64,000 bases of DNA from Erwinia sp. 198 (GTDB taxonomy: Bacteria > Pseudomonadota > Gammaproteobacteria > Enterobacterales > Enterobacteriaceae), in assembly GCF_003937915.1 (NCBI RefSeq), contig NZ_RHUM01000006.1, forward strand, positions 124,001 to 188,000, given 5' to 3'. Numbering within the stretch: the stretch's first letter is position 1; the number at the start of each line of letters is the position of its first letter. This document shows, piece by piece, positions 39,219 to 50,541 of the stretch. The translations under genes and the position numbers were made by a program. The notes beneath the pieces are model-generated. The model was given only the letters and a program-made list of their open reading frames with translations. It made no database searches and had not been told where the DNA came from.

Positions 39219-41423
39219 TCACTCTTTTTCAGTGATGGTCTGCAGCGTCAGCCGATTTTCAGCGAGTTTTTTTCCACCGGAGCCAATGATTTTACTGTGA
39301 ATAGTTAACGGCAGCGTGCCTGTCGGCATCACCTGAAGCTCCACTACCTTTATTCCTGAATCAGGCTCGATCTCTACCGCTTTTTTCCCTTCCGCCAGCA
39401 CGTTTCGGCCCTGACGTATCTGCCAAACCAGCTGGCTGCCGGAATGGCTTGTGGGCAGATCGTTAATGACCCAGAGATTCACTTTCCCGGCCTGTCCCTG
39501 TTTCCATTGTGTAGTCACGGGATCGATTGAAGGCAGCAGTGGTTGATAGGCGCGCTGCAGCGCGAAATAGCCCGCCTTAGGGTGACGGAGGTAATCAACA
39601 ATGCCCCAGTTAATGGATGGCCAGGTTTCGACAAACATAAACTGGAATAGCGCCGTTACTGGCTGAAAGCGTTGGCGACGGTAGCTTTCTGCCGCTATCG
39701 CTACCAGCTGAGCCTGATACTGCTGCGTGTTGGCAATAAAATCCGGAATGCTATTCCCGCGCGAAAGACCGGCATTTTTAAAAGTCTGGATAGGCTGAAA
39801 ATTATGGTATTTCCAGCTGGTCCACTTTGGATCGCCAGGCTGCGTGGTGGCTGGCCACCAATCGCGCCGGGGAATAATAGTTTTAAACGTAGAAAATTTT
39901 GGCAGGGCCTGCGCACCGAACTCGGTGATAGTTGCCGTTTTCGCAGGTTCAAGCAGCTTATCAAGCGTGCCGAAATACCATCCGGCCCAGTAATGTTCTT
40001 CAACGGCAGAGAAAGGATGTACGATACGAGTATCGTCTTTGGCCAGGGTATCGGCTACGCGCTGCATCAGATTGCGGTTAAGTTCTTTATGCCAGTCCGG
40101 AAAACGTTTTTCCATCCAGGGGGAATCAAACGGCGGCTCGTTCTGGCCTCCCCAGACCACAACAGACGGCGCATTACCGAACTGTTCCATCATCTCCTGC
40201 GTTTGCCGTACGGCATTGTCGGCAAATTCTTTGCTGTCGTTATAGCCCCACTGGAGCGGCACATCTTGCCAGATCATTATCCCCTGCTCGTCTGCAGCCT
40301 GATAAAGCGGGCGTCCGGCGACATGACCATGCACGCGGATAGCGTTTGCATTCATTTTTTTGACCAGGTCGAAATCGCGGTGATAACGCTGCTTTGTCAT
40401 AGTGCTCAGCCAGGGCGAACCGATATAGTTGGTGCCCCTGATAAATACTCGCTGTCCGTTAACCAGCCAGCCGCGGTTGTCGGGCTGTTCAACGACCTGA
40501 CGCAACCCTGTTCTGCTGCTGCGCCGATCGAGCACGCCTGCCGCATCGCGTAAGGTTGCGCTGACCTGATAAAGGTGCGGTTTGCCATAGCCGATTGGCC
40601 ACCAGAGACGCGCCTCTGGCATGGGTAACAGCAGGCTGACTCGCTGGCTGGCATTACCGGTAGCCTGTAGGGTGACCGATTGTCGTAGCTGGAAATTTTT
40701 ACCGGAAAAATTATCAGGACGGGCAGCCAACACCAGCTCAGCCGTTTTTCCCGCCGGCGCGCGGTAAACGATTTCCGCCCGCAGTTGAGGGTGCGCCAGC
40801 CCCTGCGACCAGTCGGGCCGTAGTATCAGATTATCAATAGCCACGTCACGGCTGAGGCGCAGCCGCACTGGCGCCCAGACCCCACCGGAGTTGGCATCCT
40901 GTCCCTGGGGCGACCAGGCGCCGCCGGGTCTTGAATCGTGCTGGTTTAAGACGCCTTTCATCAGGTTTTTGCGTAGCGGCCAGTTTGTTTTGGGATCTTC
41001 AAAAGGACTGTCGACGCGTACGGCCAGCTTGTTATAACGCCGCATATCCCGGGTTACGTCCACGGCAAAACGCTGGAAATACCCCTCATGACGGAGACGC
41101 TGATGACCATTGAACCAGACATCTGCGTAGTAATCGACGCCATCAAACTCCAGCGTAGCCAGCCGACCGGCCGGCAGCGTCGGCACGGAAAACTCGGTGC
41201 GATACCAGAGCGCGCCCTGGTGATCCCAACCTGCGCTATACCAGTTGGCCGGCACACGCAGCTGCCGCCAATTTTTATCGCTGCCGCGCCACCCTGGAAA
41301 ATGGAGATCGTTGCCGTCATGCGCGCGCCACAGCCCTCCTAATGACCAGGCCTGCGGCGCTTCCGTCGCCACGGCGGCGGCAGAGGAGAAAGTGAAAACC
41401 AGCGCGATGATGCTACGGATCAT
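39219..41423 (-). CDS. Secreted GH2-family glycoside hydrolase (beta-mannosidase-like)
   Basis: A 734-residue hydrolase with a signal peptide ([22 protein letters not shown]). Domain order: sugar-binding jelly roll (about 25-190), Ig-like (195-305), TIM barrel (310-610) and a C-terminal beta domain. The barrel has the predicted acid/base E429 in WGGQNEP and nucleophile E501 in TITEFGAQ. The sequence is nearer to beta-mannosidase/exo-glucosaminidase types than to LacZ. It is the last gene of the six-gene glycan operon, joined to the histidine kinase by an ATGA overlap with AGGAGG upstream, so it likely trims or recycles the glycan made by the synthase. Confidence 0.85.
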   Translation of the reverse strand: MIRSIIALVFTFSSAAAVATEAPQAWSLGGLWRAHDGNDLHFPGWRGSDKNWRQLRVPANWYSAGWDHQGALWYRTEFSVPTLPAGRLATLEFDGVDYYADVWFNGHQRLRHEGYFQRFAVDVTRDMRRYNKLAVRVDSPFEDPKTNWPLRKNLMKGVLNQHDSRPGGAWSPQGQDANSGGVWAPVRLRLSRDVAIDNLILRPDWSQGLAHPQLRAEIVYRAPAGKTAELVLAARPDNFSGKNFQLRQSVTLQATGNASQRVSLLLPMPEARLWWPIGYGKPHLYQVSATLRDAAGVLDRRSSRTGLRQVVEQPDNRGWLVNGQRVFIRGTNYIGSPWLSTMTKQRYHRDFDLVKKMNANAIRVHGHVAGRPLYQAADEQGIMIWQDVPLQWGYNDSKEFADNAVRQTQEMMEQFGNAPSVVVWGGQNEPPFDSPWMEKRFPDWHKELNRNLMQRVADTLAKDDTRIVHPFSAVEEHYWAGWYFGTLDKLLEPAKTATITEFGAQALPKFSTFKTIIPRRDWWPATTQPGDPKWTSWKYHNFQPIQTFKNAGLSRGNSIPDFIANTQQYQAQLVAIAAESYRRQRFQPVTALFQFMFVETWPSINWGIVDYLRHPKAGYFALQRAYQPLLPSIDPVTTQWKQGQAGKVNLWVINDLPTSHSGSQLVWQIRQGRNVLAEGKKAVEIEPDSGIKVVELQVMPTGTLPLTIHSKIIGSGGKKLAENRLTLQTITEKE

Positions 41424-44107
41424 AAAGCCTCCTGCAATTCGTCCAACTGACGCATAACCACGTCCACAGCCTGTGTTAAGGATGCGGTATAAGCGGCGCC
41501 GTCCAGCGGTGCCTCCTGGCCTGCTGCCGTCTCGATCTGCTGAAGCAGCACGGTGAGCGTATGAAAGCGGAATGCCGAAGCTTCGCCACGCAGTTTGTGC
41601 GACATGCGCCGCACGCGATCGCGATCCTCGCTGGCCAACGCCTCATTTAACCGGGCGACATTTTCAGGAAGCTCGGTGGCGAAGAGCGTTAAAAGTTCAT
41701 TCAGCAGCGCGTCATCAATACCCAGCTGCTCGATCAGCGTTTGCCGGTCGGGGGCCGCTTCAGGCTCCTTTTCTTTTAGCGGCAGCGCCATTACCCGGCT
41801 TATTTCATTCTGGATAATTTCCATGCTCACCGGCTTAGCGATATAGCCATCAAAGCCGTGCGTCAGACAAAACTCTTCGTCGCCTTTCATGGCGTGTGCG
41901 GTCATGGCAATAATACGTTGATGCGGCCGGGCAGGATTTCGCGCCTCGCGTTCGCGGATTAAGCGGGTAGCGTGCTCGCCGTCCATCTCCGGCATTTGCA
42001 AATCCATCAGGATAAGATCCCAGTGGGTAGTATCCAGCAGCTCCAGCGCCTCAATACCGTTGTTGGCAACCGCGAACTCATGACCCAGACGGGTAAGAAA
42101 ATGCGTCGCCAGCTTTTGATTCACTAAATTATCTTCAGCCAGCAAAATGCGTAGCGCCGCCCCACGGGGAACTGCCAGCGGCGCAGCGGGCGAGGGCGCA
42201 GCAAGAGAGGCCGGCTGTAGCTGTAGCACGCTCAGGATGGCTTCATACAGCTCCCGCTGATCCACCGGCTTGCTGAGAAAATGCGTTACCCCAATGCGCT
42301 TCATCTGCTCGGCGTCCATATAGCGGCTCATCGAACTCAGCATGATTATCTGACAGTGCGCCAACGCCGGCATCGCTTTAATTTCCTGCGCCAGCGTCAT
42401 GCCGTCTTTAACCGGCATTTGCGCATCCAGCAGAATAAGCGGGAAATCAGGATCCTGCAGCAGCAACGACAGGGCCGCATCGGCGCTTTCGGCCAGCGTC
42501 GGCTTCAGCCCCATATTACGCAGCATATCGCTCATTAAGTGTCGGTTAGTGGCGTTATCGTCAATCACCAATACGGCGACGCTGGCCAAAGGCGGCGAGG
42601 TTTTCAGGAGATCGACCGTATGCTGTACGGGAACCGGCAGGCTAAAGCTGAATATGCTGCCCTTACCGGGTTCGCTTTTGACTTTGAGCGCGCCACCCAG
42701 CATCTCTACCAGCCGCGCTGAAATAGTCAGCCCCAGTCCCGTACCGCCATATTTTCGCGTGGTAGAGGTATCGGCCTGGCTAAAAGACTCAAAAATAATC
42801 TGCTGCTTTTCTTCGGGAATGCCAATGCCGGTATCACGTACCTGAAAGCGCAAACAGTGCGCCCGAACGTCAAGGCTAACCGACAGCTCTACTTCGCCTG
42901 CGTGGGTAAATTTCAGGGCATTGCTGACCAGGTTCGTTAATATCTGCCGCAGGCGGACGGTATCCGTGAGCAGTCTGGCAGGCACTTCCGGCGCGACCTT
43001 TATCAGCAGCTCTATATGTTTTTCCGAAGCCGCAGGCAGGAGCGGACGCATTAACGTCTGCAAAAAGGGCCGTACCTCGAACTCTTCCTCATCCAGTTCA
43101 ATTTTGCCCGCTTCGATTTTCGAGTAGTCAAGAATATCGTTAATGACGCGCAGCAGCGTATGGGCAGAGTGATAAACCAGCGTCATATATTCCCGCTGCT
43201 CTTCGGTCAGCGGGTTATCCAGACAGAGCTGCGTCATACCCAGAATGCCGTTCATCGGCGTGCGGATTTCGTGGCTCATGTTTGCCAGAAAGGCGCTCTT
43301 TGCTTCGTTGGCTGCCCGCGCAGCGGCGACGGCCTGCAAAGAGAGCTGCTCCGCTTCTTTACGCTTGGTAATATCCTGAAGCGTACCGATGACCCGTGCC
43401 GTACCGCCTTCCACCGTCACGCTGGCGACCTGACCAGACAGCAGCATCCAGCGATACTCACCATCGCTGTGCAGCAGGCGGATTTCTCTTTCAAATATCG
43501 GCAGCCGATCGTTGTTGGCGCTGATAAAAAGCTGTAACAGGGATTCCCGATCGTCAGGATGCAGCAAAGGGTCGAGGAAGCTGGCGCTGTAATGCCAGGT
43601 TTCGCGTGGATAGCCAAGCATGTTTAACAGGGCATCGTTGACCTGTAAAAGATCCTTATCCTGCTGCCAGTCCCAGATGCCAATTTGAGTCGACTCTGCC
43701 GCCAGCACGAAATCTTCATTAAGCTGCTTGCGTGATTCGTTAATAAACTCAAAGCCGGACATATCAATATGCAGACTGACAATACCGCCATCCGAAGTGC
43801 GGTTGTGCTGCACGAAGACTTTCCGGTTGCCTATACGGCGCATTTCACTGTGGTTATCAAGCCGACAGCAGCTCACCAGATTCTCCACCATCGCCTTTTT
43901 ACGCTGATCGTTTTCTGTCATATAGGCGGAGGCGACAAAAGATTGCGCTATTTCCGTCAACGTCATGCCTACGCAGATGCAGTTTTCTATACCGGGATAA
44001 AAACGTACAACCTGCTTGTTGTAGGCGGTCAGCCGCTCGTTTGCGTCATAGGTCAGGACAGCGGCGCGTAGTGAATCGAGCGCTTGAGGTAACTGAATGT
44101 CAGGCAT
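41420..44107 (-). CDS. Soluble hybrid sensor histidine kinase (PAS-PAS-HisKA-HATPase-REC-REC-HPt)
   Basis: An 895-residue hybrid kinase with no visible membrane helix. Order: two PAS-like domains (about 5-110, 133-255), coiled linker, HisKA with H279 in [12 protein letters not shown], HATPase ([30 protein letters not shown]), receiver 1 (D561), receiver 2 (D702) and a C-terminal phosphotransfer domain with H837 in [13 protein letters not shown]. The full relay can pass a phosphoryl group to an outside receiver. No response regulator follows, but a REC-PP2C protein is encoded at 52700 in the divergent arm. Coupled by ATGA to the GH2 gene. Confidence 0.92.
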   Translation of the reverse strand: MPDIQLPQALDSLRAAVLTYDANERLTAYNKQVVRFYPGIENCICVGMTLTEIAQSFVASAYMTENDQRKKAMVENLVSCCRLDNHSEMRRIGNRKVFVQHNRTSDGGIVSLHIDMSGFEFINESRKQLNEDFVLAAESTQIGIWDWQQDKDLLQVNDALLNMLGYPRETWHYSASFLDPLLHPDDRESLLQLFISANNDRLPIFEREIRLLHSDGEYRWMLLSGQVASVTVEGGTARVIGTLQDITKRKEAEQLSLQAVAAARAANEAKSAFLANMSHEIRTPMNGILGMTQLCLDNPLTEEQREYMTLVYHSAHTLLRVINDILDYSKIEAGKIELDEEEFEVRPFLQTLMRPLLPAASEKHIELLIKVAPEVPARLLTDTVRLRQILTNLVSNALKFTHAGEVELSVSLDVRAHCLRFQVRDTGIGIPEEKQQIIFESFSQADTSTTRKYGGTGLGLTISARLVEMLGGALKVKSEPGKGSIFSFSLPVPVQHTVDLLKTSPPLASVAVLVIDDNATNRHLMSDMLRNMGLKPTLAESADAALSLLLQDPDFPLILLDAQMPVKDGMTLAQEIKAMPALAHCQIIMLSSMSRYMDAEQMKRIGVTHFLSKPVDQRELYEAILSVLQLQPASLAAPSPAAPLAVPRGAALRILLAEDNLVNQKLATHFLTRLGHEFAVANNGIEALELLDTTHWDLILMDLQMPEMDGEHATRLIREREARNPARPHQRIIAMTAHAMKGDEEFCLTHGFDGYIAKPVSMEIIQNEISRVMALPLKEKEPEAAPDRQTLIEQLGIDDALLNELLTLFATELPENVARLNEALASEDRDRVRRMSHKLRGEASAFRFHTLTVLLQQIETAAGQEAPLDGAAYTASLTQAVDVVMRQLDELQEAL

Positions 44108-44115
44108 AGTCTCTC

Positions 44116-45516
44116 CTAATCAGCGGCGTCAGCCCTGGCTGAAACCGCCGGGAAGCAGCGCTGGGGAGCGGTAAACGGATCGCGCAGCTGCTGTCGGAAA
44201 TAGCTTTGCGCGGTAATTTCGCCGTTACGGAGCAGCGGAGCCATGTTGCTTTTGAAAAACAGGGCCTCCAGCACCATTGCATTGGTGGAAAGCGTAATCG
44301 CGCGGTTGTAGTCGCCGGTGGCTTCAACACGGCCCTCGAACCAACCGCGCGCCGGATCGTTTTGTAACCGCGCCATATTCATTAACGCATTGGTAAAAGG
44401 CGTATCCCATAACGCCCAGAGGCCAAAAACGGCCCGTGTGGAAACCTGAGCCAGCCGGGGCAGCCATTTGCCGTCGTCAGCAAGCGTATTCCAGGCGTAA
44501 CCGTTGGCAAAAATGGTGTCGTTGACGTGCCAGGGAGGCGCAGAGAGAGCAAAGTCGCTGCGCGCCGTGAGTATTTTCTCTTTTTGCCAGCGCATTTCCT
44601 GTACGCGATAGACATTGCTGGCGCGCTGGCGCAGTAGCCTGATAATGTCGCGGTCGGCCCCCGGCAGCTCCCAGCCATATTCAATGCCGCTCAGCATATA
44701 GGGCGTGGTGGTGATAGCGGACGGAGTCCAGGTTGTGCGGGGATCGCGCGCATCAATATCCAGCGCCAGGCCGTCAATAATGACGTGTTGCGCCGGCGGC
44801 CTCAGCGATTGCTGGTTTGCAAACCCCCACAACCCCAGCCCGGCAGCGCTGTATTCACTGTCGCCAAGTCGGCCTTCCGCCCGGGTTACCAGCTTCTGAT
44901 CCTGCATCTGTCCTGCATAAAGCTGGCCCTGGTTATCGACAATACGACAAAAATCCCAGCGTAATATCACGCGCTCCAGGTATTCGCTGTATTGCGGATG
45001 AAAGGCGGCAACGATACGCAGCGCCATCATCAGCCGGGCGATATCTCGGGATGACCAACCGATCACCTGTGGCGTATTGCCGTAGCCGACCATACTGATA
45101 TTCTGCGTGTTGTAGAGCAGATTAGGCAGTTTGGCAGAGGTCAACGGCAGGCGATTGAGCGTACCGAGCAGCAGCGTCAGACGGCGGTCGAAAGCGACAT
45201 CGTCGATCAAATCAAGCTGACGGGCTGCGGTTAGTGCAATAAGCAGATCGCCCATTTGCCACAGGCTGATCACCGGGCGCTTATCACTGCCGTTAACCAG
45301 ACCGGTGTTAGCCTGGGTGTTGTTTTCAACGTAGCGCCAGGCTATCGCCGCCCAGCGTTGCTCTTCCGGGCCGAGCTTGCCGAGCCGCGCAGTGGTATGC
45401 CAGCCGCCGTTTACCAGCCAGTGCCAGCCTGCGGCGTCATGGCGTCTCAACATCCAGACCGTACCGATGACGATCGCCAGCAGTACGACAGCAACACGCA
45501 TTACTGTCTTAGGCAT
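44116..45516 (-). CDS. DUF3131 protein, paralogue 1
   Basis: A 466-residue protein with one N-terminal membrane segment (about residues 6-23), the rest expected in the periplasm. It has the DUF3131 pattern shared with its two neighbours: [72 protein letters not shown] and [17 protein letters not shown]. Probably an all-alpha toroid of glycosidase type. The start may be 45516 or the ATG at 45501, which overlaps the upstream stop as TAATG. Function unknown; its operon suggests glycan processing. Confidence 0.8.
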   Translation of the reverse strand: MPKTVMRVAVVLLAIVIGTVWMLRRHDAAGWHWLVNGGWHTTARLGKLGPEEQRWAAIAWRYVENNTQANTGLVNGSDKRPVISLWQMGDLLIALTAARQLDLIDDVAFDRRLTLLLGTLNRLPLTSAKLPNLLYNTQNISMVGYGNTPQVIGWSSRDIARLMMALRIVAAFHPQYSEYLERVILRWDFCRIVDNQGQLYAGQMQDQKLVTRAEGRLGDSEYSAAGLGLWGFANQQSLRPPAQHVIIDGLALDIDARDPRTTWTPSAITTTPYMLSGIEYGWELPGADRDIIRLLRQRASNVYRVQEMRWQKEKILTARSDFALSAPPWHVNDTIFANGYAWNTLADDGKWLPRLAQVSTRAVFGLWALWDTPFTNALMNMARLQNDPARGWFEGRVEATGDYNRAITLSTNAMVLEALFFKSNMAPLLRNGEITAQSYFRQQLRDPFTAPQRCFPAVSARADAAD

Positions 45517-47051
45517 GAGGTCGCTACCGGCGGTAATTTGACAGGCGTCTGGCTGTCACAACTCGCGCATTTACAGGCGCGACAGGATGGGGCGGTGCGC
45601 ACGGCAGTTCCGCTTTGCTCACACCAGTTTTTGATGCCCGGCGTGACGTTAAGAAAAGGACGGTTGCGTCGGGTATTGTTGTCTTCAAAGTTGTCTACCA
45701 GACGCTTTTCCCAGATGGATGGCGCATAGTCGCTTTTGCGAGGATCGTTACTGTTAAAGCGCAGCAGCTTGCCTTCTTTTTTGAAAAGTAGTGCTTCCAG
45801 CATGATGCCGTTGTTATTGGCGGTAAATTCCTTAATAGGCCCGTCGCCATTTTCATACAGGCCTTCATAGTAGCCTTTGCCTTGTTCCTGAGCGTTTTCA
45901 ATGGAATCCAGTAAACGATCGGTATAAGGCGAATCCCATAGTACCCACATGCCAAGCGCCGCCTTCAGCGAGACGGCCGCCACGTTTGGCACATACTGCC
46001 CTTTATCCGTAATGGTGTTCCAGTTGTAACCGTCGCTGTAAACGGTGTCGTAAACGAAGTAGGGCGCTTTATCGAGCTGGTGTTCAGAGCGGGCGGTCAG
46101 CGTGCCGGTGATCATGTAGCGATTTTCCTGCGCCTGGTAAACGCGATCGGCGAAATTTTTCATCCAGGGATGGCTGAAATTATTCGGACTATTTTCGCGG
46201 TCGTCGCTGTTGTCCCAGCCCATTTCCAGGCCGTGCAGCAAATAGGACTCAGTCACCACATAATTATGCTGATTCGTTAAGCGCGGATCGCGTGAATCAT
46301 AGGGCACCAGCACGCAATAAATATCCGCCAGGGCATAAGGCTCCGGCCGACTGGCCTGACAGGTGGTAAAGCCCCACAGCTGATAGCCTGCCGCCGCATA
46401 TTCTTCATAGCCCAGACGGCCTTCCTGCACGTACTGCGTCTGCTTATCCTTATTCATATAGGCGCCATACAGCGTGCCGCAGTCATCAACCACGTGGGTA
46501 AAATCCCAGCCCAGCACTACGTTGTCGATATTGTTAGCATGTTCCGGGTAGCGCTCTTTAATGATCTTCATCCAGAGCAGCATCCTGCCGATATCAATAG
46601 CGGAAAACCCAATCTCTCCCGGCTTGTTCAGGTAGTTTACTTTTTGACCGGTAATAGTGTTGTACACTTTGTTAGGCACCTGATTTTGAAACAGCGCCAG
46701 CTTGTTTATCGTGGCCATAAACTGTAAAAAACGTCGGTCGAATTCCGCTTTGTCGATAATGCCCAGTTCTCTTGCCGCGGTCAGCGCAGCCAGATAGGAG
46801 GCGCTGTCCCACATGGTTGTGGAAGGGTATTTATTTACCGCATTCACCAGGCCGGTAGTGGGCTGATAGTTAGCGACAAAATAAGCCCAGGCATTTTTCG
46901 CTACGTTCATTTCTCGCGGCGTCAATTCGCCATGACGGATATTGTAATCCGAGGCGGGCAGGCTGACAGCGGCCTGTAGCATGGGGGCGGTAAGCATAAG
47001 AACCATCAACAGGGCGCGCAGGCCGGATTGACGAAGCGATAATGATCTCAT
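45501..47051 (-). CDS. DUF3131 protein, paralogue 2
   Basis: A 516-residue exported protein. The chosen ATG at 47051 overlaps the upstream stop (ATGA), follows AAGGAG, and gives a signal peptide ending near LMLTAPMLQA. DUF3131 core: MNVAKNAWAYFVANYQPTTGLVNAVNKYPSTTMWDSASYLAALTAARELGIID, YNWNTITDKGQYVPNVAAVSLKAALGMWVLWDSPYT and TANNNGIMLEALLFKKEGK. A Cys-rich tail (CEQSGTAVRTAPSCRACKCASCDSQ) holds several cysteines that may form disulfides or bind metal. Confidence 0.82.
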   Translation of the reverse strand: MRSLSLRQSGLRALLMVLMLTAPMLQAAVSLPASDYNIRHGELTPREMNVAKNAWAYFVANYQPTTGLVNAVNKYPSTTMWDSASYLAALTAARELGIIDKAEFDRRFLQFMATINKLALFQNQVPNKVYNTITGQKVNYLNKPGEIGFSAIDIGRMLLWMKIIKERYPEHANNIDNVVLGWDFTHVVDDCGTLYGAYMNKDKQTQYVQEGRLGYEEYAAAGYQLWGFTTCQASRPEPYALADIYCVLVPYDSRDPRLTNQHNYVVTESYLLHGLEMGWDNSDDRENSPNNFSHPWMKNFADRVYQAQENRYMITGTLTARSEHQLDKAPYFVYDTVYSDGYNWNTITDKGQYVPNVAAVSLKAALGMWVLWDSPYTDRLLDSIENAQEQGKGYYEGLYENGDGPIKEFTANNNGIMLEALLFKKEGKLLRFNSNDPRKSDYAPSIWEKRLVDNFEDNNTRRNRPFLNVTPGIKNWCEQSGTAVRTAPSCRACKCASCDSQTPVKLPPVATSCLRQ

Positions 47052-48403
47052 TCCAAAGTCACTCCTTGTTGCGGGCTTTTGGCGGCTGAAGTTGGCGTTG
47101 AGCAGCTCAGACAAAGCAGTTGGCCATAGGCAATATAAGAAAGGCTTTCCAGCACCATGGCATTGGTGTCTGCCTCAATCACAGGATTAACGCTACCGTC
47201 AACGTTGAAACCCGCTTTCCAGCCTTTTCCCGGTTCGATCATGGGCAGCATCTGCTGCCGAAGCGCTTCACTCCACTGATTGCGGAACAAGGCATACCAG
47301 GCAAACGCGGTGCGGGTCGAGGTCAGCGCGCGAGTAGTCAATGATTCACTGGCATTGTCGTTTTCGTCCTGCAGAGGGATCGGCTGGGTGCCGGGCAGGG
47401 CGCCAGCAAAATCGGGCGCTTGTTCAGCATAATCCATATTGATTTCGCCTTTCTCGGCGGGCTTACCGGTACGCTGCTGGAGGATCTGCATCAGGCGCCA
47501 GGTTATCTCTCCGCTGCGCGCGTCAAACCCCTGTTCCAGCCCGCTAAGTAAGTAAGGCATACTGATCAGAGAAGGCTGTTTCCCCCAGGGCGTTCGCAGG
47601 CCTTCATCCGGCACCGCATGGCCTTCTATCTCTATCATTTTCAGGCCATCCGGCGGCTGGGTAACGGCCAGCCCGGCGGTAGCATTGATCAGTCGCAGCA
47701 CGCTGCCTGCATAAAGTCGATAGCCGTAGCTGCCTCGCGGATCGTCAGTACGAATGACCCAGCGGTTAAGCGGCAGGCTGGCACCTTGCGGCCCGCTGCT
47801 CTGTAATAGCGCCGCAAGCTGCCATTTGGCCAGGAGCTGGTTGACTTCCAGAGCGTGTTGCGGATAGCGCCAGAGCAGGATCTGCAACGGCATCAGAAGA
47901 CGGCCCATATCAATAGCCGAACCGGCGGCCTGCACAGGCGAGGTGGCAGGTTGCAGCGTGTCGGCATGGTAAAAGGCTGCGGGCAACCCTTCCGGCAAAA
48001 GCGGCAGTGCGCCGAGCGCGCCGAGCGCGGAGCTGATACGGTCGTCAAATTCGGCGGCAGAAATAATGTGTAATTTATGCGCGGCAATCGTGGCCAGCAG
48101 ATAGCTGCCGGTGCTCCACAGGCTCAGCCACGCCCTGTTTTCTTCGGCGTTAACCAGGCCGTTAGCCTGGCTGTTATTGACAAAATATTGCCAGGCGATA
48201 CGCGCCCACAAGGCTTCATCAAAGGTCAGTTCCCGTGGCTGCGGAAGAGGAGGAAAGCTTTTGCTCAGCGTGATGCCATCGGTGGTTTCCACACGAGCAG
48301 GCATCTGTTTTTCGACCCACAGCACAATGGCGAAACCGATTAGAAAGCCAATCAGGATGGTCAAATAGCTGCGGGCGCTGAGAATACTGGCTTTCATACT
48401 CAT
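47048..48403 (-). CDS. DUF3131 protein, paralogue 3
   Basis: A 451-residue protein with an N-terminal membrane anchor (about residues 13-30, YLTILIGFLIGFAIVLW). It shares the family blocks WARIAWQYFVNNSQANGLVN, SLWSTGSYLLATIAAHKLHIIS and IEADTNAMVLESLSYIAYGQLLCL, but is the most divergent of the three. It starts inside the synthase stop (ATGA) and ends inside the start of paralogue 2. Probably works next to the synthase at the membrane. Confidence 0.8.
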   Translation of the reverse strand: MSMKASILSARSYLTILIGFLIGFAIVLWVEKQMPARVETTDGITLSKSFPPLPQPRELTFDEALWARIAWQYFVNNSQANGLVNAEENRAWLSLWSTGSYLLATIAAHKLHIISAAEFDDRISSALGALGALPLLPEGLPAAFYHADTLQPATSPVQAAGSAIDMGRLLMPLQILLWRYPQHALEVNQLLAKWQLAALLQSSGPQGASLPLNRWVIRTDDPRGSYGYRLYAGSVLRLINATAGLAVTQPPDGLKMIEIEGHAVPDEGLRTPWGKQPSLISMPYLLSGLEQGFDARSGEITWRLMQILQQRTGKPAEKGEINMDYAEQAPDFAGALPGTQPIPLQDENDNASESLTTRALTSTRTAFAWYALFRNQWSEALRQQMLPMIEPGKGWKAGFNVDGSVNPVIEADTNAMVLESLSYIAYGQLLCLSCSTPTSAAKSPQQGVTLE

Positions 48404-50226
48404 GCGGCTTCAGCCTCCTGCGTAGCGGGCGGCGTCCACATTGCCGCCATGATCATCGGCATCATGGCGGCGATATTAACCGTGCCCCAGAAGATGTTAA
48501 TGACGTAGCCGGAAGGATCATCAATATTGCCGCGTGCAACCTGGATCCCTCCCCAAATCAGACCCAGCAGAGTCAGAGCGGCAATCGCTAACTGGGGTTT
48601 AACCAGATAAAGAAAACGCCCGGATTGCCGTTCCTTAGGCGTGACGTGAAATTTAATTTTTTCCCCGCGCAATACCGTGCTCAGCGCCCGCAGATTGACG
48701 GAGAAAAAAGCCAGATAAGACGAACGGCCATCCCAGGCGGAAATTCCCCAGGTCCCAAACATAAAGGCCAGCTCAGAGACGATAAAAAAGGGCAGAAAAT
48801 GCAGATAAAAAGGGGTGGAATAAGCTGAGACCGGCGGAATGCCGGTAAAAAGATAAATCAGTGGAGAAATCAGAAAAATGGTATTCCAGATACAGGCAAG
48901 GTAAGACCAAAAAGTGGTGCCGTACATCAGGGTTTGTCCCAGGCTCAACTTAAAGCGACGACGGCTGAAAATCTTATCGTGAAATAAAATATCGAGCGAG
49001 CCAGCGGCATATTTAAAACGCTGGATCATCCAGGTTAAAAGATCCTGCGGAGAAAGCATTTTGGATTCAATACCGGGATGCATCACCGACCGCCAGCGGC
49101 GTCCCGCATCGCCATGCAGCACGATAGAAGTATAAATATCCTCAGACACGTGGAATTTATAGGGCGTCAGTTCGGTATCATTAATTACGTGAGGGCGCAT
49201 CGCCGTGCTTAACGCCGCTCGCGTTTCTTCATCACTAATATCGCGTGTGTAGCGGGCAATCTCTTCTTCAACAGTAAACACGTAGCTACGCAGCGCGGCC
49301 TGCATGACCGCTTCACGACGATGAACGGAAGCCGCGCCGCAGCAGAATGCGGCATTGGCCCAGTTGCGCCGCCGCAGGATCACATCATAAAACATGCGTG
49401 GGTCGTTGAAAAAAGGATCGCTGCCCACGGTCAGGGGGCCGAGCACGCCCTCGGTCAGGCGGCCAAGCAGGTAACCCGGCAAGCCAGCGTGGCGGCGCAG
49501 CCAGCTGGCGAAGCGTTCGCCTTCAGGCAGATCGTAGAACCATTGCGGCGTCTGCACCCAAGCCACATCCGGATCGCGAAAGTAGCCCAGCGTATTAGCC
49601 AACAGTGTAGGGAATACCCGCGTATCAGCATCACAAATCACCAGAAAATCGCCGTCGGTTTGCTCCATGCCGTTACGAATATTGCCCGCTTTAAAACCAA
49701 TATTATTTTCGCGCGAGATGTAGTTCACGCCTTCCTGCTCGCAAACCGCGCGCATTTCAGGCCGCCTTCCATCATCAAGGACATGAATTTTTAACGTCAG
49801 GGTGGTCGGGTAGCGCATTTTTAACGCGTCCTGAATCGACAGCCTGACCAGCTCCGGATCCTCTGAATAGGTTGCGATAAAGAGATCCACTTTTGGCGGA
49901 CGCGCGTCGCCCCGATCCTCAGGCAGCAGGCACTGGTTGATATCGTCTGGCGCTGCGGGACAAGGCGGATCCTTCTCCTGCCAGATATTGATAGTAAACA
50001 GCAGCGTGCCGAACCAGGCGAAAGTCTCCGCCATAGCCAGCGGCACGGCATACCATAACGCATCGGTATTCAGGGATTCCATCCACCGCCAGCGGATGTA
50101 GTTAGCGCCCAAAATAAGCCCGGCGACGGCCAGGATCTGCCAGGTCTTCACTATCCATTTTGGCGTGGAAAGGGGGGCTGGCGGGCGGCGATGTTCAAAA
50201 CGTGAAAAATAGTGATCCATTGGCAT
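48400..50226 (-). CDS. Family 2 glycosyltransferase, cellulose-synthase-like
   Basis: A 608-residue processive-type GT2 membrane enzyme. Two N-terminal helices, then the catalytic domain with DDG (about 151), DAD (about 199), SED (about 361, in place of TED) and QRFKY (about 402, in place of QRxRW), then several helices. No PilZ domain follows, unlike BcsA, so direct c-di-GMP control through PilZ is not expected. Start chosen at 50226 (AAGAGA upstream); 50220 is possible. First gene of the six-gene leftward operon; makes a polysaccharide of unknown type. Confidence 0.87.
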   Translation of the reverse strand: MPMDHYFSRFEHRRPPAPLSTPKWIVKTWQILAVAGLILGANYIRWRWMESLNTDALWYAVPLAMAETFAWFGTLLFTINIWQEKDPPCPAAPDDINQCLLPEDRGDARPPKVDLFIATYSEDPELVRLSIQDALKMRYPTTLTLKIHVLDDGRRPEMRAVCEQEGVNYISRENNIGFKAGNIRNGMEQTDGDFLVICDADTRVFPTLLANTLGYFRDPDVAWVQTPQWFYDLPEGERFASWLRRHAGLPGYLLGRLTEGVLGPLTVGSDPFFNDPRMFYDVILRRRNWANAAFCCGAASVHRREAVMQAALRSYVFTVEEEIARYTRDISDEETRAALSTAMRPHVINDTELTPYKFHVSEDIYTSIVLHGDAGRRWRSVMHPGIESKMLSPQDLLTWMIQRFKYAAGSLDILFHDKIFSRRRFKLSLGQTLMYGTTFWSYLACIWNTIFLISPLIYLFTGIPPVSAYSTPFYLHFLPFFIVSELAFMFGTWGISAWDGRSSYLAFFSVNLRALSTVLRGEKIKFHVTPKERQSGRFLYLVKPQLAIAALTLLGLIWGGIQVARGNIDDPSGYVINIFWGTVNIAAMMPMIMAAMWTPPATQEAEAA

Positions 50227-50541
50227 CCAGTCTCTTTCTGATAGGGCCGTAGCAAGATTTTTCACCTGATGAAATAAAAACAAGTAAGGGATATGAAGGT
50301 ATTTACTTAAGTTGTTGTTAACTGAATCATAGTTTGTGCAAAGGCTATTGCAAGATATGTAAAGAAAATGGAACAAAAAAATGGCGTCAACTCGCTGTTA
50401 TCATAGGATTTATAACTATTTTTTTATTTTTAAGCCCGTATCGTGACTTAAACTGTAACGTGTCTACACTTTCATTTACCTGGCAGAGAAGCACTCTTCT
50501 TATCATTGCGCTTCGCTTGATATCAATTATGGTAATGAATA
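50227..50541. promoter_or_regulatory. Divergent promoter region of the glycan locus
   Basis: A 315-bp AT-rich region between the synthase and the OpgC-like gene, the only place where both arms can start. It has long T tracts (TATTTTTTTATTTTT near 50415-50430) and AT-rich stretches typical of H-NS-bound DNA. No single convincing promoter or operator could be chosen by eye. A 99-codon frame here is not supported as a gene. Confidence 0.5.
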
